Below are positions 10,111 through 19,483 of a stretch of DNA of 64,000 bases, in pieces. The notes beneath the pieces were generated by a model. It did no database searches, was not told the origin of the DNA, and saw only the letters and a program-made list of their open reading frames with translations. Source of the stretch: Candidatus Fibrimonadaceae bacterium (GTDB taxonomy: Bacteria > Fibrobacterota > Fibrobacteria > Fibrobacterales > Fibrobacteraceae); NCBI GenBank assembly GCA_031281265.1, contig JAITFO010000025.1:1-64000 (forward strand), in the 5' to 3' direction. The position numbers and the translations under genes were made by a program. How positions within the stretch are numbered: position 1 is the stretch's first letter; each line of letters starts with the position of its first letter.

Positions 10111-11328
10111 ATGAGATGGTGGATTGAAAAAGTAATAGAAAAAATCTTTGCCATTAGCGGATTTGCAACTACGATTGTCATTCTGTTAATGGTGGTTTTT
10201 CTATTTCGGGAAGGTTTTGGGCTGTTCCGCAGCCCTGTTGTTGAAAAGGGCTTTGCCCTATGCGTCAATGCGTCTAACCCTGTTGAGCATATAGGTTCTT
10301 CTACCATCAAAAAAGTTTTTAACGGCGTGGTAAAAGATTGGTCTGAATTCAGCTCTTTCAATGAAAAAATTGTTCTGTTCCGTTGCGAAGACCCTGACAA
10401 ATGCGGCGATATGTCCAAACGCTACAGCGAAGAAGAGCTGGGCAGCGACTACGAGCATTTAGCTGAAAAATTAGGCGAGGTTATAGCAGAAACACCTGGC
10501 ATATTCGCCTTTGTCCACGAAGAATTTTTGCCTAAAAATATCAAAGGCGTGAGAATACTAGAAGAGAACAAAATTGCCGTTGATGATTTTTTCTTTGGGC
10601 TGGAATGGATACCAACATCCACGCCCGCACCGCAGTTTGGGGTATTGCCCCTTATACTTGGAACCCTGCTCGTGAGTTTGGTTGCAATTTTGATTGCCAC
10701 GCCTCTTGGGTTGGGAGTTGCCATTTATCTTTCAGAACTTTCAAAAGATAGATTGCGCAATATCTTGAAACCCGCCATTGAATTGCTCGCTGGAATACCA
10801 TCTGTTGTTTATGGGTTTTTTGGGCTGGTGGTTTTGGTTCCCATGATACAAAGAGCTTTTAATTTACCCGTAGGGCAAACCGCACTAACCGGCAGCATTG
10901 TCTTGGCTATAATGGCCTTGCCCACGATAATAACCGTTGCAGAAGACGCTATGCGCAGCACTCCGCGACCTATGCGCGAAGCGAGCCTTGCCCTTGGCGC
11001 CACTCATTGGCAAACTATTTATAAAGTGATTATTCCCTATGCTTCCTCTGGCATTTCTGCCGCCGTTGTTCTTGGAATAGGGCGCGCCATAGGGGAGACG
11101 ATGGTAGCTCTGATGGTGACGGGAAATGCAGGCATAATACCCAAAACGCTTTTGACACCAGTGCGCACCATTCCAGCGACCATAGCCGCTGAACTCGGCG
11201 AGGCCCCCGTTGGCGGTGTGCATTATCAGGCACTCTTTGTGCTGGGTTGCGTTTTATTTTTGATTACGCTTACAATAAGCATAGCCGCTGAACTCATATC
11301 AAAACGTCACCACAATAAAGGATTGTAG
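10111..11328 (+). CDS. pstC: Phosphate ABC transporter permease PstC with PstS-like periplasmic insertion
   Basis: 405 aa; C-terminal permease with EAA motif (REASLALGATHWQTIYKVIIP); extended loop after TM1. Confidence 0.9.
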   Translation: MRWWIEKVIEKIFAISGFATTIVILLMVVFLFREGFGLFRSPVVEKGFALCVNASNPVEHIGSSTIKKVFNGVVKDWSEFSSFNEKIVLFRCEDPDKCGDMSKRYSEEELGSDYEHLAEKLGEVIAETPGIFAFVHEEFLPKNIKGVRILEENKIAVDDFFFGLEWIPTSTPAPQFGVLPLILGTLLVSLVAILIATPLGLGVAIYLSELSKDRLRNILKPAIELLAGIPSVVYGFFGLVVLVPMIQRAFNLPVGQTALTGSIVLAIMALPTIITVAEDAMRSTPRPMREASLALGATHWQTIYKVIIPYASSGISAAVVLGIGRAIGETMVALMVTGNAGIIPKTLLTPVRTIPATIAAELGEAPVGGVHYQALFVLGCVLFLITLTISIAAELISKRHHNKGL

Positions 11329-11331
11329 TAT

Positions 11332-12186
11332 ATGTTGGATAAAAATTTATCGCAAAAAATAGCTTTCTGGACTTTTCGCTTTCTCGGTCTGTTTGTTATA
11401 GGCATTCTTTTATGGATACTCGGTTTTGTGGTTTACAATGGCATTGGGGTTATAAGTTTTGAATTTCTTTTTGAAGCACCGAGAAATGGCATGGTGGAGG
11501 GTGGAATTTTTCCCGCTATCATTGGAACTTTCTGTTTGATAGTTGGAAGCATGGTTGTGGCTTTTCCTCTTGGTGTTATGTCGGCTATATATACCAACGA
11601 ATATGTTAGGGAAGGGAAAATTTCCAAAGCTATACGGACAATGACGAACAACCTCGGCAGCATTCCTTCCATAATTTTTGGCTTGTTCGGAATGGCTCTT
11701 TTTGTGAACACAATGAGCTGGGGCGATTCCATAATAGCTGGTTCTTTCACTTTGGGACTTCTAACGCTTCCCTTGGTAATAAGAACAACGGAAGAATCGC
11801 TTAAAATGGTTCCAGACTCGTTGCGCAACGGGAGCTACGCTTTGGGAGCGACTAAATTGCAAACCATAAGACGAGTTGTTTTGCCGATGGCATTCCCCAA
11901 TATCGTCACAGGGCTAATTCTATCTATAGGAAGAGTTTCGGGCGAAACTGCGCCCATTTTATTTACCGTAGCGGCCTACTTCCTGCCAAAACTGCCCACA
12001 AGCATTTTTGATCAGGTTATGGCCCTGCCTTACCATCTCTATGTTATATCCACCAGCGGCACGAACTTGGAAGCGGCACGCCCAATGGCTTACGGAACCG
12101 CTCTGGTTTTGATAACCCTAGTTTTGATTATCAATTTTTCAGCCTCGCTCCTGCGCAAGCATTTTGGTAAAAAGATAGGGGTGTAA
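11332..12186 (+). CDS. pstA: Phosphate ABC transporter permease PstA
   Basis: 284 aa permease; RNGSYALGATKLQTIRRVVLP. Confidence 0.93.
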   Translation: MLDKNLSQKIAFWTFRFLGLFVIGILLWILGFVVYNGIGVISFEFLFEAPRNGMVEGGIFPAIIGTFCLIVGSMVVAFPLGVMSAIYTNEYVREGKISKAIRTMTNNLGSIPSIIFGLFGMALFVNTMSWGDSIIAGSFTLGLLTLPLVIRTTEESLKMVPDSLRNGSYALGATKLQTIRRVVLPMAFPNIVTGLILSIGRVSGETAPILFTVAAYFLPKLPTSIFDQVMALPYHLYVISTSGTNLEAARPMAYGTALVLITLVLIINFSASLLRKHFGKKIGV

Positions 12187-12220
12187 AAACGACCTTGCCG
12201 TGTTTTTATATATTCCCTTT

Positions 12221-13564
12221 ATGGATGATCTCGTTTTTCTGTCCAGGCTTCAGTTTGCAATAACATCGGTTTATCACTTTTTCTTTGTTCCGTTGACTAT
12301 AGGCTTGGGGCTTTTCATAGCTATATGGGAAACTTTAGCTTATAAAAGCGGAAACTCAGAAGACGAGAGAATTGTAAGGTTTTGGGGCAGGCTGTTTTTG
12401 CTGAACTTCGCTGTTGGCGTGGTGACAGGCATTGTGCAGGAATTTCAGTTTGGAATGAATTGGTCGGAATACAGCCGCTTTGTAGGCGATGTTTTTGGCG
12501 CACCCCTTGCGATAGAAGCCCTGCTCGCTTTTTTTATGGAAAGCACATTTTTGGGGCTTTGGATGTTTGGGCGAAACGTTTTGCCAAGAGGAGTTCATCT
12601 CACCTGTATATGGCTTGTATTTGCAGCTTCCTGCGTGTCTGCGGTTTGGATTCTAATAGCAAATAGCTTTATGCAACATCCGGTTGGCTACGTGCTGAAC
12701 AACGGGCGCGCAGAGATGACGGACTTTTTTGCCCTTATAACAAATCCATATTTTTTGCATCAAATTCCGCACGTGATATCCGCTAGTATATGCACGGCGG
12801 CATTTTTTGTTCTGGGAATTTCCGCTTGGAAAATGCTTCAGAATACAGAAGATGCGTTTTTGTTCGAGAGAACTTTTAGATACGCTCTATTTATGGGATT
12901 CATTGGACTTATAGCTGTTCTTTTGAGCGGGCATCTGCAAGGGCAATCCATAGCGAAATTGCAACCTATGAAATTAGCCGCTATGGAAAATTTGGAGAAA
13001 ACATCCGACCCGGCACCTCTCTCCCTTGTGCCCGGACTTGAAATCCCCGCCATGCTCAGTTTTATGGTTCATAATAGACCCAGTGGCGAAGTTCAAGGGC
13101 TGGAGGATTTGCAAAAAACTTTTGAATACCGTTATGGAGAGGGAAATTACACTCCACCGGTGTGGGTTTCTTATATTTCGTTTCGCGTAATGGTCGGTGC
13201 TTCGTCTATTATGATGCTCTTTATCATTTACGGCATATCTTGGCATTTGTTTATGAAAAAGAACATACATAGAAAAATAATGTTTTTGATGCTTTTAGGA
13301 ATTTCACTTCCATATATAGCCAATTCAGCCGGATGGATATTGGCGGAAATGGGACGCCAGCCTTGGATAGTTTACGGCTTGATGCCAACGGACAAAGCCA
13401 TATCCGTAGGTACTTCCAGCAACAGCATAATTTTTTCCATAACTGCTTTCACCTTCATCTATGGGGCTTTGGCAGCCATAATATTTATATTGATGCGACG
13501 TGAAGTTCTTCGCGGTTGCAAAAGCAAAAAACCTACCAGAAAAACTGCTGCCGTAAAGGTATAG
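12221..13564 (+). CDS. cydA: Cytochrome bd ubiquinol oxidase subunit I
   Basis: SRLQFAITSVYHFFFVPLTIGL; GWILAEMGRQPWIVYGL; ATG at 12221 preferred over the longer GTG ORF start at 12200. Confidence 0.93.
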   Translation: MDDLVFLSRLQFAITSVYHFFFVPLTIGLGLFIAIWETLAYKSGNSEDERIVRFWGRLFLLNFAVGVVTGIVQEFQFGMNWSEYSRFVGDVFGAPLAIEALLAFFMESTFLGLWMFGRNVLPRGVHLTCIWLVFAASCVSAVWILIANSFMQHPVGYVLNNGRAEMTDFFALITNPYFLHQIPHVISASICTAAFFVLGISAWKMLQNTEDAFLFERTFRYALFMGFIGLIAVLLSGHLQGQSIAKLQPMKLAAMENLEKTSDPAPLSLVPGLEIPAMLSFMVHNRPSGEVQGLEDLQKTFEYRYGEGNYTPPVWVSYISFRVMVGASSIMMLFIIYGISWHLFMKKNIHRKIMFLMLLGISLPYIANSAGWILAEMGRQPWIVYGLMPTDKAISVGTSSNSIIFSITAFTFIYGALAAIIFILMRREVLRGCKSKKPTRKTAAVKV

Positions 13565-13580
13565 ATAGGGGGATTGTTTT

Positions 13581-14561
13581 ATGAGTTTGGAAATTGTGTG
13601 GTTTGTGCTAATTGCGGTTCTATGGGCTGGTTTTCTCTTTTTGGAAGGCTTTGATTTTGGCGTTGGCATTTTGCAATTCTTTTTTGGAAAAAATGAACGT
13701 GAACGAGGAACCTATATCACTTCCATCGGCCCGCATTGGGATGGGAATGAGGTTTGGCTTATAACAGCAGGCGGAGCGATGTTTGCCGCTTTTCCATTCT
13801 GGTACGCATCATTTTTCAGCGCGCTTTACTTGCCCCTTGTGATTTTGCTTTTGGCTTTGATAACCCGTGGGGTATGCTTTGAAATTAGGCACAGAGCGAA
13901 TTTTGAAAAACCTCGTTTTATATGCGATGCGGCTCTTATGGTAAGCAGTTCACTAGCATCTTTGCTCATAGGCGTTGCCCTGATGAATTTGGCAATTGGC
14001 ATTCCTATAGATGTCAGCGGAAATTTCACCGGAACTTTTTTTGATTTGGTTAAACCTCTTGCATTGTTTGGCGGTATTCTAAGCCTCTCTCTATTTTTAA
14101 CAAATGGGGCTTTGTTTTTAACGCTGAAAATCGAGGGTGAATTGCAGACAAGGGCATATAATTTTTCTAAATACTCCGTTATTGCCAGCACGTTTTTATT
14201 TGCGGTGGCAACTGTATTATTGTGTAAATATAGCGTTATTTGCATAGCTTCCCTTGTTTTAATTTCATCAGCGGCGGTGTTGGTGTTTAAGCAACATCTA
14301 AAAACCGCTTTTATCTGCGTTGCACTCTGCTCCGCTTGCTCCGTTGCTGCTCTGTTCTATGCCATATTCCCAAACGTGCTAGTCTCTTCCATAGCCGAAA
14401 ATAGCTTAACCGTATGGAATGCCGCTTCTTCTGCATACACATTGAAAATCATGAGCATTGTCGCAGCGGTCTTTGTCCCTATAATTTTAGTATATCAAAT
14501 TTGGAGTTACTATATTTTTCGCAAACGAATCAGCCCAAGAAATGTAAATATAGAGGTATAG
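13581..14561 (+). CDS. cydB: Cytochrome bd ubiquinol oxidase subunit II
   Basis: FLFLEGFDFGVGIL; GPHWDGNEVWLITAGGAMFAAFP. Confidence 0.93.
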   Translation: MSLEIVWFVLIAVLWAGFLFLEGFDFGVGILQFFFGKNERERGTYITSIGPHWDGNEVWLITAGGAMFAAFPFWYASFFSALYLPLVILLLALITRGVCFEIRHRANFEKPRFICDAALMVSSSLASLLIGVALMNLAIGIPIDVSGNFTGTFFDLVKPLALFGGILSLSLFLTNGALFLTLKIEGELQTRAYNFSKYSVIASTFLFAVATVLLCKYSVICIASLVLISSAAVLVFKQHLKTAFICVALCSACSVAALFYAIFPNVLVSSIAENSLTVWNAASSAYTLKIMSIVAAVFVPIILVYQIWSYYIFRKRISPRNVNIEV

Positions 14562-14570
14562 CGTAAAATT

Positions 14571-15416
14571 GTGCAACCGGATATCAGAAAAATAACTCAA
14601 AGCCTTATAAGCCTGCCAACGCTCCCAACCGTTGCAGCACAGCTTTTTGAATTAGTAGATGACGAAAAATATCAAAGAGAGGCCTTGGAGCAAATAATTT
14701 CCGGAGATCCGGTTTTAACAGCGCGCCTCTTGAAAATGATAAATGCTAAAGGCGAAGCTGTCACCGGAATTCACAGCGCAATAGGCAAACTGGGTTTTGA
14801 GCAGGCAAAGGATATAAGCATGGAAGCGTCCATGTCCAGAGTTTTTGAGCTTAAAAATTCTAAAGTGGATTTACAAAAATTCTGGGACCATTGCAGCGCA
14901 GTTGGCATTGTGGCGCGCATCATCGCTCAAGAATATGAGCCTAATTTGGCAGCCGATGCTTTTACAGCGGGGCTTGTGCACGATATTGGGAAAAATGTTC
15001 TGTTGCAATATATGGGCAGCGAGTTTGAACAGGCAATAACCTTGAGCAAAAACCGCCCTTGCGAATTGCACTTGGCAGAAAAGGAACTTATGGGATTAGA
15101 TCACGGGCAAATAGGGGCGCTGCTCGCGGAAAATTGGCAGCTCCCCCGTTCCATAAGCGAAGTTATACAATATCACCACGATTTGTCCAGAGCGGAGATT
15201 AACAAGCCTTTGGTTGCCCTTGTGAGTTTTGCGGATATCCTCTGTAGAATTTTGAATGCCGGCGATGGTGGAAATTATGCCCCCCCTGTATTTAACGCGG
15301 AACTCGCGCAGGAACTCGGCAAATGGCGTATAAATTTGGAATTGAGCGCTTTGCAACCCCTTATGCTTTTATGTATAGACGAGTTGAATAAGAGAAATTT
15401 AACCCAATATGGATAG
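14571..15416 (+). CDS. HDOD domain-containing protein
   Basis: LPTLPTVAAQLFELV; GLVHDIGKNVL; VIQYHH. Confidence 0.85.
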   Translation: MQPDIRKITQSLISLPTLPTVAAQLFELVDDEKYQREALEQIISGDPVLTARLLKMINAKGEAVTGIHSAIGKLGFEQAKDISMEASMSRVFELKNSKVDLQKFWDHCSAVGIVARIIAQEYEPNLAADAFTAGLVHDIGKNVLLQYMGSEFEQAITLSKNRPCELHLAEKELMGLDHGQIGALLAENWQLPRSISEVIQYHHDLSRAEINKPLVALVSFADILCRILNAGDGGNYAPPVFNAELAQELGKWRINLELSALQPLMLLCIDELNKRNLTQYG

Positions 15417-15427
15417 GAGAAAATTAT

Positions 15428-15583
15428 ATGAGCGACATGGCAGACTGCCCAAACAGAGAGATTAACAAAAAGCGATGCCCTTGCCAGAGCAAGGACTGTG
15501 AGCGTAACGGCTTTTGTTGCGAATGCGTTGCATACCACAGAAAAGCCGGCAATTTGCCGATGTGTCTGCGTGGCGGTAAGTAA
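15428..15583 (+). CDS. Small cysteine-rich protein (51 aa)
   Basis: Translated by hand: MSDMADCPNREINKKRCPCQSKDCERNGFCCECVAYHRKAGNLPMCLRGGK; 8 Cys; good RBS (ggaga). Confidence 0.7.
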   Translation: MSDMADCPNREINKKRCPCQSKDCERNGFCCECVAYHRKAGNLPMCLRGGK

Positions 15584-15587
15584 AGTT

Positions 15588-17750
15588 CTATACCTTGAAC
15601 TTGCTCATCAAGTCTCGTAGCTGCTCCGCCATTTTGAGCAAATTTTGCGCAGCGCTGTTCACATGACCAGCCCCTTCGCTGGATACGCGAGCGGCTTCCC
15701 TCATGCTGTATACATTTTGACTGACATTGGTTGCGCCAGTTGCCGCCTCGCTTGCGTTGCGGGCAATATCGCGGCCACCTTTGGCTACCTCGCCTATGGC
15801 ATTCGCTACACGCTTTGCACCTGTGCTCGATTGTGATACATTGCTCGCTATCTCGTTGCTCGCCTTTGTCTGCTGCCCAACGTGCCCAGCTATGGCCTCA
15901 ATAGACAGGTTAATCTTGGATATTATTTCGGAAACGTCCTTTATAACCTCTATCGCATTGTTCGTTTCGTCTTGAATGCTGTCTATTCTCTGGGCTATGT
16001 CGTCTGCACTGGTAGCACTCTGGTTCGCAAGTTCCTTGATTTCTCCGGCAACAACGGCAAAGCCTTTGCCAGCCTCGCCCGCACTTGCCGCTTCTATGGT
16101 TGCGTTAAGGGCAAGCAAATTGGTTTTATCCGCGATTTTCTTAATCACATCGGTGACCTGCCCTATCTCTTTGGCGGCTACGCCAAGCCTATTCATAGTG
16201 GAAGTTGCCTCACCGGATTTAGCCGTTGCATCTCCAGCCACCTTGCGCGCATCATTGGCGTTGTTGGATATTTCGCTTATGCTCGCACTCATCTCCTCTA
16301 TAGCCGCAGCTATAGTGTTCATATTCGTGGACATCTGCTCCGCCGAGCCAGCCACATCGTTTGCGTTCACGCTCGCCTGCTCGGCACCGCCTGCCATGGC
16401 ATTGATGTTCACGGACATCTCTTCGGCTGTGCTGGCCACGGTACCAGCCGTGTTCACAGTCTCTTCCGATGAAGCGGAAAGCTCATTGGAAATCGCGGAA
16501 AGGTCTTTGGACGAGTCAGCAAGTTTCTCCACAATCATTTTGGTTTCACCGATTGGCTTTCGTAGTACTTCCATGAGTTTGTTGAAATAGTGAGCTAAAT
16601 CACCTACCTCATCCTTGGATTGCACTTTGATGATTTGCGTCAAATCGCCTTCGCCCTCGGAAATATCTTTTATGGTATTGGTAACCTTGACAATAGGCCT
16701 GCTGATGGAGTTGGACATAAGCACTGCTACTACGATTGCCAATACAAGTATAGCACCGCTTATGTAAGCGGCAATTTCTATCATGCTATACACAGGAGCC
16801 ATTACGGTCTTTGTTGCAATCGCCACCGGAAAGCTCCACGGAGTATTGGATTCGCCAATTCTAATCGGGGAAAAGAAAAATGTCAGATCCGAGTTTACTG
16901 CTGGAACATATCTTACAAAGGAATACGGTCTCCCTTCTTTGAGAGCTGTCATATAATCCTCAAGGTATGGTCCAAACATATCTCTTTCTGATTCCAGTAT
17001 TTTGTTACCTATACGGCTTGGGTCAAAATGGGCTGCCACGGTGCCGTTGTTGCTGAACACTGCGGTGAGAGCATCGGGGTATGGTTTGTTGGATTGGGAA
17101 ATTTCCTGAATGCTCGTGAGGGTAAAATCAACGCCAACAACTCCTATAACAACTCCTTTAGCTGAACGTATGGGCGTGGCAATTGTGGTGACCATAACTT
17201 CTTTTCCATCTATTTTGTAGGGATATGGGTCCAAAAGAGTAGTTTTCCCGGTATTTTTTGCCAATAGATAATAATCACCTTCTCCGGGTTTGTCATAATC
17301 CACCAGAGTTTCCACGTTTATTCCTTTTGGCGTTCTAACCCAATAAGGGGCAAAACGTCCGTTATACTCTGTTCCTGGAACACCTATGTATTGTGAATCA
17401 TCGCCTTCCAAAGCATTGGGTTCAAAGTTGCACCAAGCACCTAAAAGCTCTTTGTTTTCTTTCACCAAAGATTTAAGTGCGGAATTGAAAAAAGGCCTGC
17501 GTCCAGCAGGTGGCAAATCTTCATAATCTTCCATTATCTGCGCTAAGGTTTCCACGGTATACCAATGAGGTTCTAGATGATTCACTATATTTGCAGCCGA
17601 TGCTTCAGAAGCATTTTTAGCAAAACGCATCGACAAATCTTCTAAGTTATTCCACGCCTTTAGCAATACAACCGAGCCTACTATGCCAGCACAAAGCAAA
17701 CTTGAAGTTACCATTATCAAAGTAAATTTAACTCTTAAACTCAGTCTCAT
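15588..17750 (-). CDS. Methyl-accepting chemotaxis protein, dCache-type sensor
   Basis: 720 aa; periplasmic Cache-like domain, HAMP, signalling hairpin DKTNLLALNATIEAASAGEAGKGFAVVAGEIKELA. Confidence 0.93.
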   Translation of the reverse strand: MRLSLRVKFTLIMVTSSLLCAGIVGSVVLLKAWNNLEDLSMRFAKNASEASAANIVNHLEPHWYTVETLAQIMEDYEDLPPAGRRPFFNSALKSLVKENKELLGAWCNFEPNALEGDDSQYIGVPGTEYNGRFAPYWVRTPKGINVETLVDYDKPGEGDYYLLAKNTGKTTLLDPYPYKIDGKEVMVTTIATPIRSAKGVVIGVVGVDFTLTSIQEISQSNKPYPDALTAVFSNNGTVAAHFDPSRIGNKILESERDMFGPYLEDYMTALKEGRPYSFVRYVPAVNSDLTFFFSPIRIGESNTPWSFPVAIATKTVMAPVYSMIEIAAYISGAILVLAIVVAVLMSNSISRPIVKVTNTIKDISEGEGDLTQIIKVQSKDEVGDLAHYFNKLMEVLRKPIGETKMIVEKLADSSKDLSAISNELSASSEETVNTAGTVASTAEEMSVNINAMAGGAEQASVNANDVAGSAEQMSTNMNTIAAAIEEMSASISEISNNANDARKVAGDATAKSGEATSTMNRLGVAAKEIGQVTDVIKKIADKTNLLALNATIEAASAGEAGKGFAVVAGEIKELANQSATSADDIAQRIDSIQDETNNAIEVIKDVSEIISKINLSIEAIAGHVGQQTKASNEIASNVSQSSTGAKRVANAIGEVAKGGRDIARNASEAATGATNVSQNVYSMREAARVSSEGAGHVNSAAQNLLKMAEQLRDLMSKFKV

Positions 17751-17801
17751 TCCTTTCTCCTAATATGTTATGTGACCAACAATATATAAAAATTGTTAAA
17801 A

Positions 17802-19370
17802 TTATTTGCTCACCGTACTAAATTCAAGCTCTGGATAATTTTTGACAGCCAGATTCAGACGGTATTCGTTGGGGAACAAGCAAACCAAATTTCCATTTTT
17901 GTCGTGCATGCAATCGCCTCTATATTCCTTAGAAAAAGCTTCTTGCTGTTTGCTGTCTCCGGCAATCCACCTTGCGCAAAACACGGGAATTTTATCCAAT
18001 TGTACTTCTGCTCCATACTCATTTTCTAAGCGGTGCTTTAGAACATCAAATTGCAATTCGCCCACAACGCCTATAATAGGAAGCGCTGATGTTAGTGAAG
18101 TGTATAATTGTGTTGCACCTTCTTCGGAGAGCTGCGAAAGCCCTTTGCCCATTTGCTTGCTTTTCAGCGGATTTAAAAGGGTTACTCTTGCGAAAAATTC
18201 CGGTGCAAAGTCCGGTATTCCAGAGAATTTAAATTTCTCACCATCGGTCAAAGTGTCTCCGATGTTGAAAATTCCGGGGTCGTTTATGCCAACAATATCA
18301 CCAGCGTAGGCTTTATCTATAACTTCTTTGTCCTGAGCCAAAAAACTGGTGGGGGCGGCCAAGCGAATTTCGCGCCCCGTGCGGCAATGCAGAACCTTGT
18401 TTCCCCTTTCAAAAGAACCGGAGCATATACGCAAAAAGGCTGTGCGGTCTCTGTGCTTTGGATCCATATTCGCCTGAATTTTGAAAATGAATGCACTGAA
18501 TTTATCTTCCGCCGGCTGTACCAAGCGAATATCGGATTCTCTGGGCATGGGTGGGGGGGCAATGCTCGCAAACGTATTCAAAAGCTGCCTAACGCCAAAA
18601 TTATTGACAGCACTCCCAAAAAACACGGGGCATTGCTTGCCCGCCAGATATTTTTCCTTGTCAAATGGTTCCATAGCCTGTGTTGCAACATCATAGCGGT
18701 TCTTAAATTCTTTAACATATTCTTCGCCGCAAAGCTCTGTCAATTTAGGGTCATCGGCACCGCTCATCTGCAAAATTTCCTGTTTCCCGTCTTCTTTGCT
18801 GAATGTGTGAAATGTGTTGTCCGCTATGCTGTAAACTCCTTTGAAGAGTTTTCCATAGCCTATGGGCAGGGTAAAAGGGCAGGTTTGAATTTGCAAAATG
18901 TTTTCAATTTCGTCAAGAAGCTCCAGCACATCGCGCCCATCCAAATCCATCTTGTTTATGAAGGTGATTATAGGCGTGTGGCGCATTCTGCACACTTCCA
19001 TCAACTTTATGGTCTGTTTCTCAACGCCATTCACCGAATCTATCAAAACCAAAGCGGCATCCACGGCGGTCAACGCTCGGTAAGTGTCCTCGCAAAAATC
19101 TTGATGCCCCGGGGTGTCAACTAAATTGAAATAGCAGCCTTCAAACGGGAAATTCAAAACCGAGGAACTTACGGAGATTCCCCTTTGCTGCTCGATCTTC
19201 ATCCAATCGCTAACCGTATAGCTTCTGTTGGCCTTTGCCCTAACGTGCCCCGCCTCCCTTATAACCTTGCCATACCATAAAAACTTCTCCGTGAGCGTGG
19301 TTTTGCCAGCATCAGGGTGCGAAACAATGGCGAAAGTACGCCGCCGCTGTATTTCGGAAGGTAAGGACAT
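17802..19370 (-). CDS. prfC: Peptide chain release factor 3
   Basis: SHPDAGKTTLTEKFLWYG; DTPGHQDFCEDTYR; start placed at MSLPSEIQRRRTFAIVSHPDAGKT. Confidence 0.93.
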   Translation of the reverse strand: MSLPSEIQRRRTFAIVSHPDAGKTTLTEKFLWYGKVIREAGHVRAKANRSYTVSDWMKIEQQRGISVSSSVLNFPFEGCYFNLVDTPGHQDFCEDTYRALTAVDAALVLIDSVNGVEKQTIKLMEVCRMRHTPIITFINKMDLDGRDVLELLDEIENILQIQTCPFTLPIGYGKLFKGVYSIADNTFHTFSKEDGKQEILQMSGADDPKLTELCGEEYVKEFKNRYDVATQAMEPFDKEKYLAGKQCPVFFGSAVNNFGVRQLLNTFASIAPPPMPRESDIRLVQPAEDKFSAFIFKIQANMDPKHRDRTAFLRICSGSFERGNKVLHCRTGREIRLAAPTSFLAQDKEVIDKAYAGDIVGINDPGIFNIGDTLTDGEKFKFSGIPDFAPEFFARVTLLNPLKSKQMGKGLSQLSEEGATQLYTSLTSALPIIGVVGELQFDVLKHRLENEYGAEVQLDKIPVFCARWIAGDSKQQEAFSKEYRGDCMHDKNGNLVCLFPNEYRLNLAVKNYPELEFSTVSK

Positions 19371-19483
19371 GGAGCAGTAATGTAGTAATATTGTATCTGA
19401 TAAGTATATTCTATGTAAAAAGTTGTATTTTTTCAAGAAGTAGCGTTTTTTCCCAAAATTCTTTTTTATATTCTGCACAAATC

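Noticed and set aside
15882-16590. Long plus-strand ORFs (196 and 204 aa) opposite the MCP
   Set aside because: Antisense shadows of a well-supported MCP coding sequence; no recognisable protein features.
19371-19478. N-terminal extension of prfC
   Set aside because: Family start is MSLPSEIQRRRTFAIVSHPDAGKT; the upstream part is intergenic and promoter-like between divergent genes.
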